Part shown: piece after piece, positions 25,903 through 33,799 of the stretch
How positions within the stretch are numbered: position 1 is the first letter of the stretch
Layout: every line of letters starts with the position of its first letter
Origin: Mangrovimicrobium sp048323675
GTDB taxonomy: Bacteria; Pseudomonadota; Gammaproteobacteria; Pseudomonadales; Halieaceae
Length of the DNA stretch: 64,000 nt
NCBI RefSeq assembly: GCF_048323675.1
Contig: NZ_JBLWFK010000002.1
Span: 744,001-808,000 of the forward strand
Direction: 5' to 3'
Made by a program: the position numbers and the translations under genes
The notes under the pieces: model-generated
What the model saw: only the letters and a program-made list of their open reading frames with translations
Told to the model about the DNA's origin: nothing
Database searches by the model: none

Positions 25903-28900
25903 ATGTTCGAATCCCTGGTAGCAGCAACCCAGTGGCCCGCGACACGCGGCAGCCGCAGCAGTCTCGGCCCGCTCCACGGGGCCAGCGATGCGCTGTGCAT
26001 CGCCGAACTCGCCAGCCCCGGCCAGCTGCTGCTAGTGATCACCGCAGATACCCACGCAGCGCAGGTGCTGGAGCGCGAACTGCCCTTCTTCCTCGGGAAG
26101 GACATCGACATCCTCGGCTTCCCGGACTGGGAAACCCTGCCCTACGACAATTTCTCGCCGCACCAGGACATTATTTCCGAGCGCCTGGCCACCCTGCATC
26201 GCCTGCCGCGGGTACGCGGCGGCGTGCTGATCGTGCCGATCCCCACGCTGATGCACCGGCTGCCGCCCACCCACTTTGTCGCCGGCTCCAGCCTGGTGCT
26301 GGAAGCGGGCCAGCAACTGGATATCACCGCGTTCCGCCGGGACCTGGAGCGCAACGGCTACCGCAACGTGGAAACCGTCTACGAGCACGGCGAGTTCGCC
26401 CTGCGCGGCGCGCTCTTCGATATCTACCCGATGGGCTCGGCGCTGCCCTATCGCATCGACCTGCTCGACGACGAGGTCGACACCCTGCGCACCTTCGACC
26501 CCGAGACCCAGCGCACAGTGGAAAAAGTCGAGCGTATCAGCCTGCTCCCGGCCCGCGAGTACCCGCTGGACCCACAGGCCATCAACCGCTTCCAGATGAA
26601 CTGGTACGAGAGCTTCGACGTCGACCCGGACCAGTGCCCGACCTTCACCGAGGTCAGCGCCGGGCGCAGCCCCGGTGGCTGCGAGTACTACCTGCCCCTG
26701 TTCTTCGAACAGTGCGCCTCGCTCCTCGACTACCTGCCCGACAACGTCGCGCTGGTCACCTGCGGCGACCACCACGGCGCTGCGGATCACTTCTGGCAGG
26801 AGGTCTGTCGGCGCCACGAGGAATACGGTATCGATCCGCGGCGCCCCCTGCTGCCGCCGGCGCGCTGCTTTACCCCGGTGGAAGAACTCTACCAGCAGCT
26901 CAAGTCCTTCGCGGTCCTGGAACTGCGCCAGCGCGCGGACGCGCCGGTGCACCAGCAGGCCAGCACCCTGCCCCCACCGCAGCTTTCCGGCATCAATGGC
27001 CTGCAGGCTTTTATAGATGAACACAAGGGACCGGTACTGCTCTGCGCGGAAACCGCCGGCCGCCGCGAGGTCCTGCTGGAATCCCTGCACGAGATGGGGC
27101 TGGCCCCGGAGCTGACCGCCGACTGGCACAGTTTCCTCGCCGCCCGCTTGCCTTTCGCGATAGCCACGGCGCCGATCGATCGCGGCCTCTATTTTGGCGC
27201 AGGCCTGCCGACCATGGTCTGCGAGAGCCAGCTCTTCGGCAACCGGGTAGCCCAGCGCCGGCGGCGCAAGACCACGGTACAGGGCGCAGCCGAGGCCACT
27301 GTCTACCGCGACCTCAACGAACTGCGCGAAGGCGTACCGGTGGTGCACCTCGAGCACGGCGTCGGCCGCTACGTGGGACTGCAGACCCTGGAGGTGGACA
27401 ACCAGCAGGCGGAGTTCCTCACCCTGGCATACGCCCGCGGCGCGAAACTGTATGTGCCGGTGGCCTCGCTGCACCTGATCAGCCGCTACTCCGGCGCCGA
27501 CCCGGAGGTGGCGCCGCTGCACAGCCTGGGTTCCGACCAGTGGGAAAAAGCCCGGCGCAAGGCCAGTGAAAAAGCCAACGACGTCGCCGCCCAGCTGCTG
27601 GAGGTCTACGCCCGCCGGGAGGCGCGCAAGGGTTTCCAGTTCAGCAACGACGAGGCGCTGTACGCGCAGTTCGCGGCCACCTTCCCCTTCGAGGAAACCC
27701 CGGACCAGGAAGCGGCCATCGAGGCGGTACTGGAAGACATGTGCAACCAGCGGGTCATGGATCGCCTGGTCTGCGGCGACGTCGGTTTCGGCAAGACCGA
27801 GGTGGCCATGCGCGCCGCTTTCGTCGCCACCCAGAACCGCAAGCAGGTGGCGGTGCTGGTCCCCACCACCCTGCTGGCGCAACAGCACTACAACTCCTTC
27901 GCCGACCGCTTCGCTGACTGGCCGGTCAACGTCGAGGTGATTTCCCGCTTCAAAACCGCGGCGGACGTGAAAAAACTCAGCGAGCGGGTCGCCGCCGGCA
28001 AGGTCGACATCCTGGTCGGCACCCACAAGCTGTTGCAGACCGATTTCAGTTTCCGCGACCTCGGCCTGCTGATCATCGACGAGGAACACCGCTTCGGGGT
28101 GAAACAGAAGGAAGCGATCAAGGCGCTGCGCTCCGAGGTGGACATCCTCACCCTGACGGCGACGCCGATCCCGCGCACACTGCACATGGCACTCGGCGGC
28201 ATGCGCGACCTGTCGATCATCGCCACGCCCCCCGCCCGCCGCCTGTCCATCAAGACCTTCGTGCGCGAACACAATGTAGCGATGATCAAGGAAGCCGTGC
28301 TGCGCGAGACCCTGCGCGGCGGCCAGGTCTACTACCTGCACAACGAGGTGAAATCCATCGAGGAAAGCGCGCGCAAACTGCGCGAACTGCTGCCGGACCT
28401 GCACGTGGCGGTCGCCCACGGGCAGATGCGGGAAACCGAACTCGAGCGGGTGATGTCGGACTTCTACCACCAGCGCCACCATGTGCTGGTCTGCAGTACC
28501 ATCATCGAGACCGGCATCGACATCCCCAACGCCAACACCATTATCATCGAGCGCGCGGACAAGTTCGGCCTGGCCCAGCTACACCAGCTGCGCGGGCGGG
28601 TCGGCCGCTCCCACCACCAGGCCTACGCCTACCTGCTGACGCCGCCGCGCTCGGCGATTACCACGGATGCCGGCAAGCGGCTGGAGGCCATCGAGGCCGC
28701 CGGGGACCTCGGCGCGGGTTACATGCTGGCTACCCACGACCTGGAAATCCGCGGCGCCGGCGAATTGCTGGGCGAGGAACAGAGCGGGCAGATCCATACC
28801 ATCGGCTTCAACCTGTACATGGACATGCTGGAGCGGGCGGTAGCCGCCATTCGCCGCGGCGAGGTGCCCGACGCGGACGCCCCGCTGGATGCCGGGACCG

Positions 28901-29349
28901 AGGTCAACCTGCACCTGCCCGCGCTTATTCCCGAGGACTATCTGCCGGATATCAACACCCGGCTGGTGCTCTACAAACGCATTGCCGCCGCCGCGAGCGC
29001 CGAGGCACTGAAGGAGCTGCAGGTGGAAATGATCGACCGCTTCGGCCTGTTGCCGGAGCCCGTGGGCAACCTGTTCCTGCTGGCGCGCCTGCGGCAAAAG
29101 GCGGAGGAACTGGGCATCCGCAGCATTGATGCGGGTCCCGAGGGTGGTAATATCGACTTCAAGGAAACCACCCGCGTCAACCCGCTTTCACTGGTGCGCC
29201 TGGTCCAGGGCGACCCCAGGGGCTATAAACTGGCCGGCGCCACGCGCCTGCGCTTTACCCGGGAACTGGCTGCAAAACAGGAGCGACAACAATTTATCGA
29301 CGAGCTGCTCAGCACCTTCGCCCGGGAATCCGCGGAGGCCGCCGCCTGA
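25903..29349 (+). CDS. mfd: Transcription-repair coupling factor
   Basis: Mfd removes RNA polymerase stalled at lesions and recruits UvrA. From the ATG at 25903 (MFESLVAATQW) it has 1148 residues, the same as E. coli. It shows the UvrB-homology region (FPDWETLPYDNFSPHQDIIS), the CarD-like RNAP-interaction domain (VHLEHGVGRYVGLQTLEVDN), and the RecG-like translocase with Walker A CGDVGFGKTE, LLIIDEEHRFGVKQKE, TATPIPRTLHMAL and the TRG-like segment VYYLHNEVKSIEE. An upstream in-frame start (25780) would overlap the receptor terminator and is rejected. It is coupled to csiV by a TGATG overlap. Confidence 0.97.
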   Translation: MFESLVAATQWPATRGSRSSLGPLHGASDALCIAELASPGQLLLVITADTHAAQVLERELPFFLGKDIDILGFPDWETLPYDNFSPHQDIISERLATLHRLPRVRGGVLIVPIPTLMHRLPPTHFVAGSSLVLEAGQQLDITAFRRDLERNGYRNVETVYEHGEFALRGALFDIYPMGSALPYRIDLLDDEVDTLRTFDPETQRTVEKVERISLLPAREYPLDPQAINRFQMNWYESFDVDPDQCPTFTEVSAGRSPGGCEYYLPLFFEQCASLLDYLPDNVALVTCGDHHGAADHFWQEVCRRHEEYGIDPRRPLLPPARCFTPVEELYQQLKSFAVLELRQRADAPVHQQASTLPPPQLSGINGLQAFIDEHKGPVLLCAETAGRREVLLESLHEMGLAPELTADWHSFLAARLPFAIATAPIDRGLYFGAGLPTMVCESQLFGNRVAQRRRRKTTVQGAAEATVYRDLNELREGVPVVHLEHGVGRYVGLQTLEVDNQQAEFLTLAYARGAKLYVPVASLHLISRYSGADPEVAPLHSLGSDQWEKARRKASEKANDVAAQLLEVYARREARKGFQFSNDEALYAQFAATFPFEETPDQEAAIEAVLEDMCNQRVMDRLVCGDVGFGKTEVAMRAAFVATQNRKQVAVLVPTTLLAQQHYNSFADRFADWPVNVEVISRFKTAADVKKLSERVAAGKVDILVGTHKLLQTDFSFRDLGLLIIDEEHRFGVKQKEAIKALRSEVDILTLTATPIPRTLHMALGGMRDLSIIATPPARRLSIKTFVREHNVAMIKEAVLRETLRGGQVYYLHNEVKSIEESARKLRELLPDLHVAVAHGQMRETELERVMSDFYHQRHHVLVCSTIIETGIDIPNANTIIIERADKFGLAQLHQLRGRVGRSHHQAYAYLLTPPRSAITTDAGKRLEAIEAAGDLGAGYMLATHDLEIRGAGELLGEEQSGQIHTIGFNLYMDMLERAVAAIRRGEVPDADAPLDAGTEVNLHLPALIPEDYLPDINTRLVLYKRIAAAASAEALKELQVEMIDRFGLLPEPVGNLFLLARLRQKAEELGIRSIDAGPEGGNIDFKETTRVNPLSLVRLVQGDPRGYKLAGATRLRFTRELAAKQERQQFIDELLSTFARESAEAAA

Positions 29350-30404
29350 TGTCCCCGTACCGACACTTGTTCAAAGGAGCGCTGCTCGCAGCGCTCGGCC
29401 TGTACACCTGCGCCGGTTTCGCGCAGCACGAATCGCGCTGGTACAAGGTCGAGCTGATGGTGTTCACCCACGAAGGCGCCGCAACCGATGAACGCTTCGA
29501 CCCGACACCGGCGCTCGAGTACCCGCAGCAGTACCGCTTCCTGCTGCACCCGGAGCAGATCCGGGCGCTGGCGGAGCAGCACGACGGCAAGAGCGAACTG
29601 GACGACTACGGGCGCCTGACCCTGCTGCCCAACCTGCCCCCGCCGGAGCCGGACACCCCGGACATTCCCTACCGCGACCCCAACGATGCCGCGGTGGCCA
29701 CAGAACTGCCGTTAACTGCGCCAGCCGTGGACGAGGAACCGGCGGCGGATGAGCCCGCAGCACCGCGGCCGACCCCGTTCATCGCCCTGCCCGCGGCACA
29801 ACAGGAGTTCCGCGGCAAAGCCGCCTACATGGCGCGGACGGGCGAGTACCGGATCCTGTTCCACGAGGCCTGGGCCCAGCCGGTGATGGGCGAGAACGAC
29901 GCCATCCCGATCGTGCTCGACCGCTCCGGTGACACCGGCGACTGGCCGGAGCTACAGGGCAGCATCAAGCTGCACGTGGCCCGCTACCTCTACCTGGAAA
30001 CCCGCCTGTGGCTGAATACCGCCGGCACCTACCTGCCCGGCGACTGGCGCATGCCCGCCGCGCCGCTGGGACCGCCCTCGGTCATCACCGTGGAACCGCC
30101 ACCCGACCCCAACGAGATTGTCGCCGGGGAAGAATCCAGCCTGGCCGGGGTCACGGTCTATGAAACGGAAGCGCTGCTGGAGCCGGTCGAAGAAGAAGTC
30201 CTCGAGCCGCTGTCCCCCTGGCGCCATGCCGTCCTGCTGGAACAGAAGCGGCGGATGCGCAGCCTGGAGGTGCACTACCTCGATCACCCGCTGTTCAGCG
30301 TGGTGGTTCGCCTGGAGCCGCTGAACGATGAACAGCTGCGGGCCATGGCGGAGGCGGAGGAACCCCTGCTGCCCGAGGAAGAGGACCCGCTTTCCCTGAA
30401 TTGA
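29349..30404 (+). CDS. csiV: CsiV-family periplasmic protein
   Basis: This is a 351-residue exported protein. It has a signal peptide (HLFKGALLAALGLYTCAGFA), the conserved opening WYKVELMVFTHE, an acidic proline-rich linker (about residues 95-145) and the segments GEYRILFHEAWAQPV and HVARYLYLETRLWLN typical of the CsiV/DUF2803 family. A C-terminal LEVHYLDHPLFSVVVRLEPL follows. CsiV was described in Vibrio as a peptidoglycan-associated protein acting with a D-amino-acid response. Position immediately after mfd (TGATG overlap) is conserved in related bacteria (from memory). Confidence 0.85.
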   Translation: MSPYRHLFKGALLAALGLYTCAGFAQHESRWYKVELMVFTHEGAATDERFDPTPALEYPQQYRFLLHPEQIRALAEQHDGKSELDDYGRLTLLPNLPPPEPDTPDIPYRDPNDAAVATELPLTAPAVDEEPAADEPAAPRPTPFIALPAAQQEFRGKAAYMARTGEYRILFHEAWAQPVMGENDAIPIVLDRSGDTGDWPELQGSIKLHVARYLYLETRLWLNTAGTYLPGDWRMPAAPLGPPSVITVEPPPDPNEIVAGEESSLAGVTVYETEALLEPVEEEVLEPLSPWRHAVLLEQKRRMRSLEVHYLDHPLFSVVVRLEPLNDEQLRAMAEAEEPLLPEEEDPLSLN

Positions 30405-30435
30405 CGGCCGCGCCGCACCCCGCGCGGCAGCAGGG

Positions 30436-31179
30436 TCAGGGCGTTTCCACCACCAGCGCGGCGAGCATGCGAGCGAATGCCGCCGTACAGCCGGCCAGCG
30501 CATCGCGCATCGACTCCAGGGTGATCAGCTCGTCACCGAGCCCCGCCGCCGGATTGACCACCATACAGACACTGGCGTAGCGCATACCCAGCTCCCGGGC
30601 CAGCGCCGCCTCCGGCATGCCGGTCATGCCCACCAGGTCGCAGCCATCCCGGGCCAGGCGCCGCACTTCCGCGGCCGTTTCCAGCCGCGGCCCCTGGGCG
30701 ACACCGTGCACACCGCCGTCCACCAGGGACACCCCGGCGTCGCTGGCCGCCTGGCGCAGCGCGGCGCGCAAGGCCGCGTCGTAGGGCTGGGTAAAATCGA
30801 TATGCTGCAGGTGGCCGCCCGCCCCCTCATCGACCGTGTGCTCGCGGCCCCAGGTGTAATCGATCAACTGGTCGGGCAGCACCAGGGCCCCCGTCACCAT
30901 CGCCGGCGTGATACCACCCACGGCGTTCAGGGCCACCACCGTATCCACGCCGAGCGAGCGCAGCGCCCAGAGATTGGCCCGGTAATTGATGAGGTGCGGC
31001 GGAATGGCCCGCGGCGCCCCGTGGCGCTGCAGGAAAAACAGGCGATGGCCGTGAAACTGTCCTTCATCGATAGGCCGCGACGGCTCTCCCCAGGGGGTCT
31101 CCAGCGCATGCCGGTCGACGATTTCCAGGCCCTCGAACTGGTCGATGCCGGTACCCCCGACCAGGGCCAGCACACTCAC
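30436..31179 (-). CDS. mtnP: Methylthioinosine/methylthioadenosine phosphorylase
   Basis: This is a purine nucleoside phosphorylase of the MTAP family, 247 residues, that cleaves methylthio-nucleosides from polyamine and quorum-signal metabolism to methylthioribose-1-phosphate. Motifs include LVGGTGIDQFEGL, FLQRHGAPRAIPPHLINYRAN, LNAVGGI, GVHGVAQGPRLETAAEV, VGMTGMPEAALARELGM and a C-terminal MVVNPAAGLGD. In P. aeruginosa the gene at the equivalent place (after mfd and csiV) encodes a methylthioinosine-specific enzyme (from memory), so inosine rather than adenosine specificity is possible. It is convergent with csiV, 31 bp apart. The 304-bp gap to the next gene (31180-31483) shows only divergent promoter-like AT-rich sequence. 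Confidence 0.88.
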   Translation of the reverse strand: MSVLALVGGTGIDQFEGLEIVDRHALETPWGEPSRPIDEGQFHGHRLFFLQRHGAPRAIPPHLINYRANLWALRSLGVDTVVALNAVGGITPAMVTGALVLPDQLIDYTWGREHTVDEGAGGHLQHIDFTQPYDAALRAALRQAASDAGVSLVDGGVHGVAQGPRLETAAEVRRLARDGCDLVGMTGMPEAALARELGMRYASVCMVVNPAAGLGDELITLESMRDALAGCTAAFARMLAALVVETP

Positions 31180-31483
31180 GGGGTGTCTCCGGCGCGGCAG
31201 TCACGCGCGAAGGGGTTTGCAGTGACCCTGAAGGGTGATTTTTTAGACAATTTTTTCATCTGAAGACTTCCGTCACTTACTCGCTGGCTATAAAAAGCCG
31301 CCGCGCCGCCCAAGTTACCTGTGCCAACTTTCCGCAAGCTGCTGATCTCTTTTGAAAAGTATTGCACGAAATAAAATTGGAATTTGGACCCGCGATTTTA
31401 GACCGATTTCACATAATGGACAGCCCCTGCCAGCGTGATATGTTGGCTCGGCACAGCAGCGATAACAGATTGAGGACCCACTG

Positions 31484-31801
31484 ATGAAAATGCAGAGCCC
31501 CGTTATTGGCGCGTGGTACACGGACCGGCAAACCGGCAACCTGTTTGAAGTGATCGACTGGGACCCGACGGCACTGCTGATCGAAATCCAGTACCTCGAC
31601 GGCGAGGTATCGGAATTTGATCTCGATGCCTGGCGGGAACTCATGCCGGAGCGCGCCGCAGCCCCGGAGGACTGGCGCAGCCCCTTCGAACTGGACGACG
31701 AGGACATGCAGGACCCGGACCTGCCGATGCATCCCGAGGACTGGTCCAACCCCCTGAGCTATATCGAGCCCGACGCCATGTATGGCGTGGAAGACCTCTA
31801 G
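31484..31801 (+). CDS. DUF6763-like small acidic protein
   Basis: This is a 105-residue very acidic protein without signal peptide or membrane segment. The pattern PVIGAWYTDRQTGNLFEVID, IEIQYLDGEVSEFDLDAW and PEDWSNPLSYIE fits, from memory, a gammaproteobacterial family annotated DUF6763; no function is known. The start is an ATG preceded by a GAGG ribosome-binding site 10 bp upstream. It stands alone between mtnP and the repeat-rich stretch before lexA. Confidence 0.7.
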   Translation: MKMQSPVIGAWYTDRQTGNLFEVIDWDPTALLIEIQYLDGEVSEFDLDAWRELMPERAAAPEDWRSPFELDDEDMQDPDLPMHPEDWSNPLSYIEPDAMYGVEDL

Positions 31802-31865
31802 TTCACTGCGTACCCGCCCTGTAACGGTGGTAATCACCCCATCCCGTTGATCTGGTGGCCGATTC

Positions 31866-31990
31866 GCCGAGCGTGAAGCTGTTTCGGTCTGAGGCTGTGG
31901 TGGTTCTATCGCCGAGCGTAAGACCGCATCAATCCGCTGGAGCCCTGTCGCGACATGGACGTCCGCATGATCTTCAGCCCATCCTGCACG
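31866..31990 (+). repeat. Decayed copies of the 125-bp intergenic repeat
   Basis: Two left-end sequences (GCCGAGCGTGAA at 31866 and GCCGAGCGTA at 31911) match the conserved start of the full repeats. The second is followed by CGCTGGAGCC and TGTCGCGACATGG, which resemble the arm end and second inner hairpin. The complementary right arms are not recognisable. They lie directly upstream of the inverted full copy at 32051. Confidence 0.55.
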
Positions 31991-32050
31991 CAACCCCTGC
32001 CAACCCTCCGACCGGCTCCGTTTACCCCCAGGTTTGAACCTTGCACAGCA

Positions 32051-32176
32051 GGTAGAGCGTGAGGCGGTTTCTGCCCGCTGGAACCGTGTGGCGACATGGA
32101 AGTCGCCACCCGAGCCTGCACAGGGATGTGCGCTTTTTGGCGTGTTCCAGCGGGCAGAAACCGCATCGCGCTCGGG
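32051..32176 (-). repeat. 125-bp structured intergenic repeat, copy 1 (inverted)
   Basis: A 21-bp perfect inverted repeat (32064-32084 with 32144-32164, beginning GCGGTTTCTGCC) closes a structure that contains two inner hairpins: GTGGCGAC / GTCGCCAC and GCACA / TGTGC. Outer ends GGTAGAGCGTGAG and CGCGCTCGGG match the other copies in reverse orientation. It holds no gene; it lies between the DUF6763-like gene and the lexA promoter. Confidence 0.9.
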
Positions 32177-32230
32177 AAGCTCCCTGCAAATCCAAACCAA
32201 GCCCAAGCCCAAATATCTGTACCACACTGA

Positions 32231-32260
32231 TTGTCTTATCAAACAAAGGCTGTATATAAT
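32231..32260 (+). promoter_or_regulatory. lexA promoter
   Basis: A -35 TTGTCT (32231-32236) and a perfect -10 TATAAT (32255-32260) are separated by 18 bp. The -10 hexamer lies inside the first SOS box, so LexA binding would block RNA polymerase directly. Confidence 0.75.
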
Positions 32261-32284
32261 CACAGCATCTGTATAAACATCCAG
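32250..32284 (+). promoter_or_regulatory. Two tandem LexA (SOS) boxes
   Basis: CTGTATATAATCACAG (32250-32265) and CTGTATAAACATCCAG (32269-32284) match the gammaproteobacterial CTGT-N8-ACAG consensus, the second with one CCAG half. The 3-bp spacing and arrangement resemble the autoregulated lexA promoter of E. coli. The GGAGG ribosome-binding site follows directly. Confidence 0.9.
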
Positions 32285-32295
32285 CGGAGGGGTGC

Positions 32296-32901
32296 ATGGA
32301 AAAGCTGACCGCGCGACAACAACAGGTGCTGGACATTGTCCGGCAGCACATCGACCAGACCGGTTACCCGCCCACCCGGGCCGATATCGCCCAGGAACTG
32401 GGCTTCAAATCCGCCAACGCGGCCGAGGAGCACCTCAAGGCGCTGGCCCGCAAGGGCGCAATTGAAATGATTCCCGGCGCCTCCCGCGGAATTCGCCTGC
32501 CGGAGACCAACTCCGGCATCCCGATCGTCGGCCGCGTCGCGGCGGGCAACCCGGTACTGGCGGAGGAAAACATCGAGGATTACTGCGAGTTGCCGGCGGA
32601 GTTTTTCCACCCGCGGGCGGACTACCTGCTGCGGGTCACCGGGGACAGCATGATCGATATCGGGATTTTCGACGGCGACCTGCTGGCGGTACACAGTACG
32701 CCGGTGGCCAATGATGGCGATGTGATCGTGGCGCGTATCGAGGATGAAGTGACCGTCAAGCGGCTGCGCCGCGGAGGTCGCAAGCACATCGTCGAACTAC
32801 TGCCGGAAAACCAGGACTACGAGCCCATCCGTGTCGACCTGCGCGAGCAGGCCTTTGCCATTGAGGGACTCAGTGTGGGGGTGCTGCGCAGGGGCGTTTG
32901 A
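32296..32901 (+). CDS. lexA: SOS repressor LexA
   Basis: LexA is the transcriptional repressor of the SOS regulon, self-cleaved on RecA filaments. The 201 residues have an N-terminal winged helix (LTARQQQVLDIV to GFKSANAAEEHLKAL). The cleavage site is VAAGNP (Ala83-Gly84) and the catalytic dyad is Ser118 (GDSM) with Lys155 (VTVKRL). Two SOS boxes overlap its promoter, so it is autoregulated. In Pseudomonas a sulA gene follows lexA (from memory); here the next gene is convergent and unrelated, so no cell-division inhibitor is linked. Confidence 0.97.
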   Translation: MEKLTARQQQVLDIVRQHIDQTGYPPTRADIAQELGFKSANAAEEHLKALARKGAIEMIPGASRGIRLPETNSGIPIVGRVAAGNPVLAEENIEDYCELPAEFFHPRADYLLRVTGDSMIDIGIFDGDLLAVHSTPVANDGDVIVARIEDEVTVKRLRRGGRKHIVELLPENQDYEPIRVDLREQAFAIEGLSVGVLRRGV

Positions 32902-32979
32902 ATGGCGATCCCTCCCCTGTGGCGCCCTGAATACGGGGCGCCCGAAATTCTGCAGTAACGCTGGCGGCCAGATAGCCCG

Positions 32980-33234
32980 TCAGTGCAGGGTGCGCGAAGC
33001 CTCGGTGTAGGACCCGGTTTCGAAACCCTGCTCTTCATCGTCTGCCAGCAGTGCTACTGCTTCGATACCCGCCTGGATCATCACTTTCGCGACCTCCAGG
33101 CAGTTATCCATCATGTGACGTTGTGACGCCTCGGAAAAACGTATGGTAAGCAGGGGCTCGGAGCCCTCGTCTGCCGGTTGCAGTACGATTTCACCATCGC
33201 CCAGATCTACGATTTCCAGTAAGGATGCGGACAC
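32980..33234 (-). CDS. Conserved hypothetical 84-residue protein
   Basis: This is a small acidic protein with the segments LLEIVDLGDGEIVLQ, EPLLTIRFSEAS and LEVAKVMIQAGIEAVALLAD, predicted to be cytoplasmic. It appears to correspond to a small conserved protein between sulA and topA in Pseudomonas (from memory); no function is known. It is the last gene of the topA-DUF6586-hypothetical run and convergent with lexA. A GGCGCCC / GGGCGCC hairpin without a T tract (32921-32943) lies between them. Confidence 0.7.
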   Translation of the reverse strand: MSASLLEIVDLGDGEIVLQPADEGSEPLLTIRFSEASQRHMMDNCLEVAKVMIQAGIEAVALLADDEEQGFETGSYTEASRTLH

Positions 33235-33330
33235 TCAATCAACCTCGATTAGCTGTGGCTGCGATTTCATTCTAACAGCACCCGGCGCTGGTAGATAGGG
33301 AACGGCTCATGGGCCGGAAGAAAGGGATGT

Positions 33331-33798
33331 TCAATACTCGTCGAGGGAGTTGCCCATTCGCTCGAACAGGCCCTGCAGTGCGTTGCACCAGGCTTCCACC
33401 TGCTGCGGCGAGGCCTCTGCGGGTGTGCTGGCGAGGTTGTCGGCGTGACGGTTCACGGCCAGCGGCTGCTCGCCCGCGCTGAGCATCTCGGCCAGCCAGC
33501 CGTCGCGCTCGAGTTGCTGGCACTCCCGGATCTCACCGGGCAGGACCTTGCCCGCGGGCCGCGGCGGCAGATCGGCACAGTTTCCCGGCGGTAGCGCGGG
33601 CAGCGGTTCCTGGCGGGTGATATCGAGCAAAAACCAGCCGTATGCCGCCTGCAGGTGCATCCGCACCGCCGGCAGGTAAGCCTGAGCCAGGGTGCTGGCC
33701 GCCACGGACTGGGCGTCGCTGTCGCGACGCCAGGCGGCGCCCAGGATGCGCGCCAGGTACAGGCAGTGATTGGCCTGGCCGCGAGCGGAATACGCCAT
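33331..33798 (-). CDS. DUF6586-like protein
   Basis: A 155-residue, mostly helical cytoplasmic protein: ANHCLYLARILGAAWRRD, YLPAVRMHLQAAYGWFLLD, then a proline-rich patch and a C-terminal QQVEAWCNALQGLFERM. The adjacency to topA (1-bp gap) and general pattern match a Pseudomonas family annotated DUF6586 (from memory). The function is unknown. It is probably expressed with topA. Confidence 0.7.
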   Translation of the reverse strand: MAYSARGQANHCLYLARILGAAWRRDSDAQSVAASTLAQAYLPAVRMHLQAAYGWFLLDITRQEPLPALPPGNCADLPPRPAGKVLPGEIRECQQLERDGWLAEMLSAGEQPLAVNRHADNLASTPAEASPQQVEAWCNALQGLFERMGNSLDEY

Positions 33799-33799
33799 G

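Noticed and set aside
26032..28482. 816-codon minus-strand open frame opposite mfd
   Set aside because: Mirror of codon usage in mfd; the plus strand holds all helicase motifs, and the minus product has no family features.
30407..30428. Terminator between csiV and mtnP
   Set aside because: GCCGCGC/GCGCGGC can pair but there is no T tract on either strand; too weak to call.
32034..32276. Short open frames within the structured repeats (also near 37130, 47800, 49830, 49919)
   Set aside because: They arise from the repeat sequence itself, occur in several frames and on both strands, and the conserved feature is base pairing rather than any peptide.
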